From assembly GCF_964355755.1 (NCBI RefSeq), contig NC_092673.1:23937001-24001000 (forward strand): 64,000 nt of DNA. The letters are read 5' to 3'. This DNA comes from Antedon mediterranea. Its lineage: Eukaryota > Echinodermata > Crinoidea > Comatulida > Antedonidae. The position numbers were made by a program, and so were the translations under genes. Every line of letters begins with the position of its first letter. Position 1 is the stretch's first letter. The notes beneath the pieces were generated by a model. The model made no database searches, was not told the DNA's origin, and saw only the letters and a program-made list of their open reading frames with translations. Shown here piece by piece: positions 11,398 through 23,300 of the stretch.

Positions 11398-14300
11398 CTA
11401 AAAGAAGTCAAGATAAATTAATCAATTTTAAATAATTTACCAGGAAAAAAATAAAATCAACTTGCAGACATCAAGTAGGTAAAACAATTTATTCATTAGA
11501 ATTTTCAAAATAAATTTAACAATTCATATTTTACAGAAATGCTACTGAATACTTCTGGCTGGCCAATAATATCTAAAAATGAAGGTTTTGCATATTGGTA
11601 GTAAACATCTGGAACATTACAATAACATATGGTTCTTCGGGTTCAGAACATATTTTAAAAAGTAGGGGGAAAAAAGGTTTTTTATGCTCAAAAATACTGT
11701 ACTACACAAAGATTTGGTTTGACCTACGACCTACGTACGTTGTTGGACGTCACCTAGATCTAGAATCTGCCAAAAGAATCGAGTGGGAAAGCACATCCCA
11801 ATGTCTCTGATTGCGCACAGCTAGTTGTTAAGTCGTAGGTCATCACAAATAAAATAATTATTTCCTACCCCACTACGTCTAGAATTCATAGCTACAATGG
11901 GTTTCCAGGTATTAGAAGCTGATTCATATCGTTCAGCACTACTCAATTCTGTCTGGTCATCTCGTCCTCCTACAGCATACAGCATGTCGTTGAATACTGA
12001 GCACCCCAGATGTTTTCTCCGCGTTCCCATTGGTGCCACTGGTGTCCACTTGTTCATGCGAGGGTCATATCTTTCCACTGAAAATGGGAGGAAATATAGT
12101 GATACCTTTTATATCTCAAAATTGACACCAAGAAAGTTGGATGGAGGTTTTGTTCATGAATAGCTTAAAGATATATTGTCCCCCTAAACAAATTTTTTTG
12201 TTGAATATGTCTTTTTAATGTCACATAATAGTTATTCACTTTGACCAAAAGCTGGAAAAAAAAATGATTAAATGAAAAAATGTAATTCAAAGCAAAAAAT
12301 ACTTTTAAGTTTTAAAATTGTCTGTCAGACAATGGTTTTTGGTTAAAATTAACCGTTTCGTATGTCTTTTTAAAAATGAAATCTTATTTTTTTTGTTTTT
12401 TTTACAGAAGTGAATAACTTTATTAAAACTGCAAAATGGACTATTTAAAGTTAGATTTTATTAATCTTCATTTTTCATATTCATTTTTGGGGGACAATAC
12501 ATCTTTAAAAAACAAGTTTGTTTCCAACTTACAATTTAAGGCTCATATGCAAAATATCAGAAAGTGAATATATAGAACCCAGTACGTATCATTATAATGG
12601 TGTTATACGATTTTAACTTTTCTAATCAATGCTTTGTGCAGCTTCCTGAATGAGTTAATGTGAATGTTCATATTCTTTAACCGCAGTGTGAACACATAGT
12701 TAAACTTTTTGCTGAAACTGAACATACATGTAATTAGAGGGTGATTGATTAAAAAAAGGGTGAAGGTTAAAAGAGCAAAAAAATTACATTCCTGTTTAAA
12801 ACTATTTTTACATCCAGAATCAGTCTCAGTGTAAATGTAGCTTTAAGTGATACATCATATTGATGGTAACAACATCATAATATCGACATAATCAATTAAA
12901 TTAATATGGATACAGAAATTAGTACAACTCAATTATTCATTCTATTCATTAATATAATCCAGACATAACGATCAAGTTATTACAACGCTGATTCACACTT
13001 TAATTATTTCTGCAAACTTAAATTATTTTGCTCATTTACATAAAATTTAATTGAAAGAGCTCAATATGATTGCACTTGAATGGATATTATTTAATTATAA
13101 TTGTTTTAGGGTTCTAAAATACCGAAAAAAACACATTACTATTGGATGGTATCTTTAAACCAGAAGCAAATTTTTAATAAAATGTCAACATTATAATTTA
13201 TATGCATTTTCTACATTTCGGGCAATTGAGGAAGAGACGGGAGGAGATGGTAGAGTGGACACTATTAGAGCCTGTTACTGCTGACAAGGAAAAAATGTCT
13301 TAAAACTAATATTTGTTTCCTCTGTCACTAGAAATGGTTTTAAATAAAAAAAAAATTCCAATTGTTTCTGATCTCGAAAAAAAAAAATTGTTAGCTGTAA
13401 CACAATCATGGTCTCAATTTGACCTCAATTCAGAAAGTCACACTGACTGGAGCAAACATTTGACTACTCTCTGTAGATAATTATATTGAATGTCATTAAC
13501 ATGAACGATCTTATTTCATCTTTGTTATACTAAACTACTAACGGTTTCTTAAAAATACATCAGAAACAGACTATCATTCAGTCATGGTACCAAACCAAAC
13601 TGTAAATGCCAAGGGTATATTTTAATATACTGTATAACACACCTGATTGTATGGAATTTAATTGATCAATTACGCATCACATGTTATTTGGATAATAAAC
13701 GGCTCTAATGCACGTTCAACTTTCTGTAAACATTTTGAGAATTGTTGCTACGCAGCATTATTGACTGATCGCAATCGGAAATCAATTTGTTGTGCGCGCC
13801 GTCTATAACTATTCTTACTCCACGCCCAAAGTCAGAGCACTGCTTTTTTTAAGGCCTAGCATTCATCAATGATTTAGGATGGATAAATTGAATAAAGGCA
13901 GGTGTGTTATTAAACAAATAATGAATGTTTTGTATTCATTGAATGGAAAGAATGTCATAGTATTTTTAACGAGGCGCAATACAGCAGCCAATGAAATATT
14001 CTCACCATCCAACTCATAAACATTCATTATTTGTATAATATAACACGCCAAGTGTGTTAAAGATTCGCTATCCAATCAATTTGAACTAAAACATGAAAGC
14101 CCCAAGTTCCGAGTTCAAATCTTGGTTGGGCTGTATTTGGACTGTATTTGTGATAACTAGGTTTTTTTTGGCAGGGGGTTGCTATGAGGTGGGGGAGTGG
14201 GGATTTTTCAGAAGTACTGCTAATATTTGCTTGGATTACTCATGTCTCAAAACATAAAATAGTTCAAAGAGCTTGTTTGTTTGATGGGCAGCAGTGCTTT

Positions 14301-17300
14301 AGCATAGGCTAGCATGTTGGATAATCGTTTGTTTGATTTCATCAACGATGCATGTCCTTCTGCTATTTTATCCCTGGTCTACAGTACTATATTCCCTGTG
14401 TTAATGGTGTATGGCTAATTTCAATACTATAGAACTTATTATAGAGTTGTGGGCTATGGTTTAACAATTGAAAGCATTCTTTTGTCATTTTAATTTTACT
14501 TCATGATAGCAACGAATGTCTAACAAAGCTGCATAGTAATATTCATCCAAGTTGCTGGCTAAGAATTCATTCTAATTTAATCATCATTTAAAAATTCAAT
14601 TAATTCAGGACAATGATCCTTAATAAACCTGTTGAATAATTAATTACCAACAAAACAGTTTAATGATGATTATATTTTTAGAATTTAAAAAACAAATTTA
14701 TAAATTTCTATTTAATCAAGAACATTGAAATAAATATGTAAATAAAAACGTCAGGACATGATTTTTACATACCGGTAGTTATATTTATCAGAAATATGTA
14801 ACAAAAAATGAGTTTATTACCATTTACCGGAAACGATAAATATTGGACACACCTACATTATTAGGGAATGCTTTCTCATGAAATAAACGAGGGGAATATG
14901 CTCAAACACTACGGTCAATCCGTAATAAGTGGACACTTTGTTGGGTCTTAAAGTGTTTCTTAGAGGTTCTGTCTGTACTACAAATTGGTCAGATAATATT
15001 CCCTACTCTGGCAAAATATAACAGACTATTAACTTGGCCCCGACGCAAGTTGGTGGTCTAGTTATGAACGGCAGGCTAGTGATCGCGAGGTCGTGGGTTG
15101 GAGCGAACTGTTTCCTTGGCCTCGACGCAAGTTGGTGGTCTAGTTATGAACGTCAGGCTAGTGATTGGGAGGTTGTGGGTTGGAGCGGACTGTTTCCTTG
15201 GCCTCGACGCAAGTTGGTGGTCTAGTTATGAACGTCAGGCTAGTGATTGGGAGGTTGTGGGTTGGAGCGGACTGTTTCCTTGGCCTCGACGCAAGTTGGT
15301 GGTCTAGTTATGAACGTCAGGCTAGCGATTGGGAGGTTGTGGGTTGGAGCGGACTGTTTCCTTGGCCTCGATGCAAGTTGGTGGTCTAGTTATGAACACC
15401 AGGCTAGTGATTGGGAGGTTGTGGGTTGGAGCGGACTGTTTCCTTGGCCTCGACGCAAGTTGGTGGTCTAGTTATGAACGGCAAGCTAGTGATCGGGAGG
15501 TTGTGGGTTGGAGTGGACTGTTTCCTTGGCCTCGACGCAAGTTGGTGGTCTAGTTATGAACACCAGGCTAGTGATTGGGAGGTTGTGGGTTGGAGCGGAC
15601 TGTTTCCTTGGCCTCGACGCAAGTTGGTGGTCTAGTTATGAACACCAGGCTAGTGATTGGGAGGTTGTGGGTTGGAGCGGACTGTTTCCTTGGCCTCGAT
15701 GCAAGTTGGTGGTCTAGTTATGAACACCAGGTTAGTGATTGGGAGGTTGTGGGTTAGAGCGGACTGTTTCCTTGGCGTCGACGCAAGTTGGTGGTCTAGT
15801 TATGAACACCAGGCTAGTGATTGGGAGGTTGTGGGTTGGAGCGGACTGTTTCCTTGGCCTCGACGCAAGTTGGTGGTCTAGTTATGAACACCAGGCTAGT
15901 GATTGGGAGGTTGTGGGTTGGAGCGGACTGTTTCCTTGGCCTCGATGCAAGTTGGTGGTCTAGTTATGAACACCAGGCTAGTGATTGGGAGGTTGTGGGT
16001 TGGAGCGGACTGTTTCCTTGGCCTCGACGCAAGTTGGTGGTCTAGTTATGAACACCAGGCTAGTGATTGGGAGGTTGTGGGTTGGAGCGGACTGTTTCCT
16101 TGGCCTCGATGCAAGTTGGTGGTCTAGTTATGAACACCAGGCTGGTGATTGGGAGGTTGTGGGTTGAAGCGGACTGTTTCCTTGGCCTCGACGCAAGTTG
16201 GTGGTCTAGTTATGAACACCAGGCTAGTGATTGGGAGGTTGTGGGTTGGAGCGGACGGTTTCCTTGGCCTCGACGCAAGTTGGTGGTCTAGTTATGAACA
16301 CCAGGCTAGTGATTGGGAGGTTGTGGGTTGGAGCGGACGGTTTCCTTGGCCTCAACGCAAGTTGGTGGTCTAGTTTTGAACACCAGGCTAGTGATTGGGA
16401 GGTTGTGGGTTGGAGCGGACTGTTTCCTTGGCCTCGACGCAAGTTGGTGGTCTAGTTATGAACACCAGGCTAGTGATTGGGAGGTTGTGGGTTGGAGCGG
16501 ACTGTTTCCTTGGCCTCGAAGCAAGTTGGTGGTCTAGTTATGAACACCAGGCTAGTGATTGGGAGGTTGTGGGTTGGAGCGGACTGTTTCCTTGGCCTCG
16601 ACGCAAGTTGGTGGTACCAGGCTAGTGATTGGGAGGTTGTGGGTTGAAGCGGACTGTTTCCTTGGCCTCGACGCAAGTTGGTAGTCTAGTTATGAACACC
16701 AGGCTAGTGATTGGGAGGTTGTGGGTTGGAGCGGACTGTTTCCTTGGCCTCGACGCAAGTTGGTGGTCTAGTTATGAACGGCAGGCTAGTGATTGGGAGG
16801 TTGTGGGTTGGAGCGGACTGTTTCCTTGACCTCGACGCAAGTTGGTGGTCTAGTTATTTATAAACGCCAGGCTAGTGATTGGGAGGTTGTGGGTTGGAGC
16901 GGACGGTTTCCTTGGCCTCGACGCAAGTTGGTGGTCTAGTTATGAACACCAGGCTAGTGATTGGGAGGTTGTGGGTTGGAGCGGACTGTTTCCTTGGCCT
17001 CGACGCAAGTTGGTGGTCTAGTTATGAACACCAGGCTAGTGATTGGGAGGTTGTGGGTTGGAGCGGACTGTTTTCTTGGCCTCGACGCAAGTTGGTTGTC
17101 TAGTTATGAACACCAGGCTAGTGATTGGGAGGTTGTGGGTTGGAGCGGACTGTTTCCTTGGCCTCGACGCAAGTTGGTGGTCTAGTTATGAACACCAGGC
17201 TAGTGATTGGGAGGTTGTGGGTTGGAGCGGACTGTTTCCTTGGCCTCGACGCAAGTTGGTGGTCTAGTTATGAACACCAGGCTAGTGATTGGGAGGTTGT

Positions 17301-20300
17301 GGGTTGGAGCGGACTGTTTCCTTGGCCTCGACGCAAGTTGGTGGTCTAGTTATGAACGGCAGGCTAGTGATTGGGAGGTTGTGGGTTGGAGCGGACTGTT
17401 TCCTTGGCCTCGACGCAAGTTGGTGGTCTAGTTATGAACGCCAGGCTAGTGATTGGGAGGTTGTGGGTTGGAGCGGACTGTTTCCTTGGCCTCGATGCAA
17501 GTTGGTGGTCTAGTTATGAACACCAGGCTAGTGATTGGGAGGTTGTGGGTTGGAGCGGACTGTTTCCTTGGCCTCGATGCAAGTTGGTGGTCTAATTATG
17601 AATGCCAGGCTAGTGATCGCGAGGTTTTGGATTGGAGCGGACGGTTTCCTTGGCTTTGGCGCAAGTTGGTGGTCTAGTTATGAACGCCAGGTTTTTAATT
17701 AATAATTATGGTAAAAATATTTGTTCCCGTTCGATGACATAATTTAAATTTCATAATTATAATGTTTATACGTCAGTATGAAAACCCCTACACTTTCATA
17801 CTCTTTAATTAATACCAATACTACTAGTTTATTAATATTATTAAGTTTTATTCATTATATGAACATCTATTATGTATTCTTCTTTTTTCTTTTGTTATAT
17901 GATTTTGTCATTTATTGCCAGATCCATCAATCTACATCAAATTTGTACAGTATATTAATAAGCTTTTTATGGTACGCAATTAGTAAGTAAGCAAATCATG
18001 CATCATGCTTTTTTTTATTACCTTCATAGCTTGAATTTTTGTGTGCAGGTGCTTGGCTACCACTCTAAGGGTCCTTGCTTCAAGTCCTGCAACATGTCAG
18101 GACTTTTTTCTAAGGACAAAATTACAACCATTCTACTGGGCAGGCAGTGGTTAGTAAAATTCAAAAAAAATTGTTTATATATAAAACTCTTATAAAATTG
18201 GGATTTCAGATCCAGTGAGATTGAGGCTTTAAACAACTCTTTATTGCAATTCAACTTCCGGTAGAATAATATGGTAAAATTATTTGTCCTTTGATCGCGT
18301 AAGAGAGGAAATTAAAATTTCATAGCTTATAATTAATTATATTATAGTGGTAGAAGACGGTCAAATTATTTATTCATCGATCACGTAATCGGAAGCGCTT
18401 AAAATTTAATTATTGTTTATTTATGTCTGTTCACGTCAAAACATTATGAAAAATTTCCATTATATACTTTTTGCTACATAAATTAATTGTGTTATCACCC
18501 ACTGGTTTATTAATAATAATATATATCCGGTAGAAGATGGCAAAGTGATTGTGGCATAATTTATTTGATAACTTAATTGGAATATCTTATAGCATTGTTT
18601 ATATTTTTATAATAATATTGTTTGATTGTTTCCGGTAAGCCATCAATAGATTATGGTAAACTAATTTCCTTCTATTCTATGCCCTTAATAATAGTGTTTA
18701 TTTATAAATTCAGGTACCACTTTGATACTGGTTTATTTAATATTAATAGTGTCTTGTGCTGCATTTATTACAGAGAGTGCAATTTATTCATACTGTAAAC
18801 CAGGGCAAAACGACCTACAGTAGCATGAAACCTAGATCTACCAGACCTAGCATGTAAAATAAAAAGCACTTTAACTTGAAATTAATAAGCAAAACATGGA
18901 GTTAAAATTTGTATGAAGAAACATGTGGCTATAAATGTGTGGTACCTCACGTATGTAATTTTGAAAAGAACTACAATAGTTTAATCAGTCATTAAAGTAA
19001 ACTCAACCATCTTTCCAAAACAGAATAAACTTAACAGTTCTTTTCAGAACTACATAATGTACATGGTGCTCAAGTACGTATTTATGAAATACAGAATAAA
19101 TGAATGGATATCATATGTTAGTGTTCCCCAATAAAAAAAAAAGTTTAAAAAATTTGACCCGCTCCTAAAGAGATATAATTTGTTTTGTGTTGTTCAGCTA
19201 ACACACATCTTGTAAATTGAGTAAAGCTCTGTCTACACTATCAAACTAGTTTGACAAAAAAAGTGTGATATGTGCCCAAATACGGTAGTGATAATGATAT
19301 GCCCAAATATGTTAGTGATAATATGACATCATCATCCCCATATATGGGCACATCACATTTTTTTGTTTCATAAAGTTATTTTCATTTCTGTGTCTTATAT
19401 TATATGTTTTGTTTGCTTTTAAATATTTTGTTTTGACGTTTGCTTTATTGGCGACACCACCATTTTGGAAATAAATGTTAATTTTGAATTGAATTTTGAA
19501 TAGTGTAGACCAAAGATCGTATAGCGCCACGTAGTGGCGCAAGATATGGAACTGACGCTCGAAAAATGATAATTGCATTGGCAGCCATTCCGGCAAGCGG
19601 ATTACCCAGTAGGCAATGCGGCACGCCACCTAAATCAATGTAAACAAATAGGATTTACATCTACGCGATAAACAGTACGACTTTATTTTATCTTTTGTGT
19701 CAAAATGAAAGAACATCTATTATAACATTCGATTATATAAATTTACTCCATTTGATATTACACTTACATATGCGTATATCACTGTCCAACCTCAAACGGC
19801 TACAGAATAAACACTGACTGTATGGAGGACGAATTTTGTAGGCAGTCAGTTGAGGCATAGTTATAAATAGTAATAGGACTAGTGAGTATTCAAAAATGTT
19901 TACATTAATTAACTAAATATTTTTCAAATAAAGATGAAGAACAAAATAAATATGAGGATCAAATTTATAATTTAAATTTATTAAATAAAAAAAAACAATA
20001 ACATCATGATCAGGTTTAGTAGACCTACCTACCCTGTGATTTTATTGTTTTATAACGATTTTTTATTTCATTACATTTAATTATTTCTGTTAATGTTATT
20101 ATTAATAAAACGCCATTTTGTCTTCGTACATTTTTAATAAAAACTCTTAATTCCCGAACAGCTTCAGCTTTTTTCTTAATCTTCCATCCATCCAAGTCAT
20201 CATAGTCAGCCGCCAATATCATTCATCCTCTCCTCCCAGACTTTTTTTAATAATACTAACTAGTAGTTAGTAGTATTGGGCATTAAATATGCCTAGGCCT

Positions 20301-23300
20301 ACTACTGTACTATCTAGGCCCTAGATCGGATTGCGAAGAAATGCCTGCCTGAACTAAATTTATACAACAATTTAATAATTTTGTTAATGTTTACTAGCAA
20401 AAAAATATATATTCTAAAAACTTACCCTTACAATTTACCCGATACAACACGAGAAAACCTCCCGAACAAACACTCAACACGTCACACGTGGATGTGGTTC
20501 AATGGTTTATTATACACTTCCGGGGTATGTGATCGCGTAACTTGCTTGCCGGAATGGCTGCCCATGGAATTTCACTCATGCGCAGTGTATAAGAGATAGG
20601 ACTTCCCTATCTTGCGCCACTTCGTGGCGCTATAGTATCTTTGGTGTAGACAGAGCATAATACTGTACTAATCTTAATTATTTGCATTGATTAAAGTTGA
20701 AGTACCTGTATTTAAAGGTGAAGTGCCATCTGAGCCACCAACTGCATAAAGGTAAGAACCAAGTACAGCTACAGCGACTCCCAAACGTCTAGTACTCATT
20801 GATGCTACTCGTGTCCACCTATTTGCATGTGGTTCATATCTAATAAAATAATAATTTAATTACCACCATTAAAAACATACAATGAAATTACCTGTTCTAT
20901 TGCACATTCATTATTTGTTTTATAACACACTTGGTCAAAGCCTAAATTTGTAAATATACATTGCGCAAAGAATGTATACATATGAAGAGTTTACCATTCT
21001 GATATAATATACAGTACAAAATTATTTGTTCCATTGCACATTCATTATTTGTTTTATAACACACCTACAGTAGCCAAAGCCTAAATTTGTAAATTGCATA
21101 AGAATCTTCCATAAATATACAGTGCACAAAGAATGTATACATATGAAGAATGTACCTTTCTACAATGTTTAAACATGAGACTCCATCCTGGCCCCCTACT
21201 GCGTATAGATAACCATCGAGTACAGCGACCCCTACACTGGTCCGACACGTACTTGTCGGGGCAACATCACTGCTCCATTGATTTGTTTGTGGATCGTACC
21301 TAAAATTAGAGTAAATAACACATTATATAAACAAATTATCATCCAATTTTCTTCCAATATAAAATTGGACAAACATTAATTTGCAATGTAAACAATAAAT
21401 TGACATGACCTGATTGTTTGTCACAAATTAAAACTCCTTAATTTCAAGAACAATGAATCATAGTAAAATCATACAATTCCTACCTTTCTATGCTATTTAA
21501 ATATGAAGAACCATCGTGTCCTCCAACGGCATATAATAAATCATCGAGAACAGCAACCCCAACGCCGCATCGTCTCTTACTCATTGCTGCGACCATTCTC
21601 CATTCACCTGCCTGCGGATCATATCTTTCAACACTAGCTATGGCATCGCCACTACACCAACCACCAACTATGAATGAAAAAATGGTTTGATTTTATATAT
21701 TAATCAAAAAAGATATTTTGCAACTAAGTGGTATTTATTGAGAGAACACTTATGAACAGTAATGTAGTACTTTTTTCCAGAAGAAGCGGTCCTTCTTATG
21801 GTGTATTGGGTATTTTGCTAACAACAGTGGAAGGGCTATCAGTGCCCACTGGCTAGATCTAGGGCCCCAGAGCATAAGCAGTCCAAACACAACTACCCAG
21901 CATTGGAGGGCCATTAGAAGTGCTAAACCAGGGGCCTTTCCCTTGCGTTATGACGGTTGTCACATAATGCTTTGTAATTGTATTTCTTTGTAAATTTTTT
22001 GTTTCATATGGACAGTTTGTCTGAAATAAAGTTGAATTGAACTGATTTGAATAAACAGATACATTATGTGTTGAAATAAAACATTACCAGCAAAAAGGAC
22101 TTCTCCACATCTAATAGGTTTTCTAGGTCTTGTTCTTGGACCTTGCATGAGAGGGCGCTCTTGTGGTAAAAGTAAATAGTTTTTTGCTTCATCAACTAAA
22201 TCTCGACAGGCTTCATCACTACGAATCAAAATATCTGAACTAACAGTTCCAACTAGAAACTTAGGTGTTAACAACGGTAAACGAACATGTTGAATAACCT
22301 ATAAAAACAACAAAGTATAGAAAAAATTTAATTTAATGTGGTGGTTACTAATACAAGTTCAATCTGCGGTAGGTGGAGGGTACTGTATGTTAGTGAATTG
22401 ATCAAAACGATTCTAAACTACTTGAAGAGAGGAGGTTGGAGCTTTGCGAAGCCGGCGTTGTGTGTTGGGAGTGTGGGATATTAACATAATTGTAATTTGT
22501 ACTGGGAAGGTTTTAAACTACTGGAGTGGCGTAGATTGGGAGAGAAGTACCGCTCTGGGGTGGGTATTTCATCTAGTTATTTATAACTGTTACACTCTCT
22601 GACATGGACGTCAACGAGAGGGAAGTAATACGCAGAATTGAAGCCTTTGAGATAAGGTGCTAGAGAAAAATGTTAAAAATTAAACACAGAGGGAATGAGG
22701 ACATATTGATTGAGAAAATGAATATGAAAAGGATAGCGGAGCAGCAAAAACAATGGCTTGGACAAGCTTTACTGTACACACACTCTGAGTTGGGCAAAAC
22801 ATCTTCCTTCCTAATGCAAAATAAACAAGGGATTATCAATAAACAAGGGATTATCAATAAACAAGGGATTATCAATAACCATGATTTTTATACAGTAGTA
22901 ACTGTATAAAACTCTACACTATCAAACTAGGTTGACAAAAAAGTGCCTAAATATAGTAGTGATGTACCCAAATATGGTTGTAATGTAATATGACATCATC
23001 ATCACATTTTTTGTCACAAAAAGTTTGATAGTGTAGTCAGAGCTTTAAATGAAACATACCTGTGAAATAAGATGCCTTCTTTCTCCTAAATTGTATTTTA
23101 CCCATGCAAGGCAAGCGGCAAATACTTGCTCCTCTGTCCGAACGTTCAATTCTTCACTTCCAATGATGTCTATTAACTGGCCTACAGGTAACAACAGAAA
23201 CTCCTCACTTTCCATTACCTAGATAAAAAATGAATGTAATTTAACCAAATAACACAAAAGAACATGATTCAATCAACAACCAACCTACTGTACTTCGAAT

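Larger units (their letters stand above)
19220..20657. mobile_element. Family-1 MITE split by two later insertions
   Basis: The left part (19220-19377) has the normal family-1 terminus and GTGCCCAAATA core. The right terminus is cut in two: AAAGTT, then a 120-bp retroelement-tail-like piece, then TAGTGTAGAC, then a 1.1-kb hAT-type element, then GTGTAGACAGAGC. Confidence 0.8.

Noticed and set aside
14090-14150. tRNA-like GAGTTCAAATCTTGG near 14120
   Set aside because: Only a B-box-like stretch is visible; no A box at proper spacing.
15034-17692. Some 30 overlapping 74-codon frames in the satellite
   Set aside because: They step by exactly one 82-bp unit and change frame each time because 82 is not divisible by 3; no splice or start context supports translation.
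15034-17692. CRISPR-like array
   Set aside because: There are no variable spacers: units are contiguous head-to-tail copies, and the genome is eukaryotic.
20025-20222. Transposase remnant in the hAT-type element
   Set aside because: The 65-codon frame shows no hAT dimerisation or catalytic motif that I can recognise.
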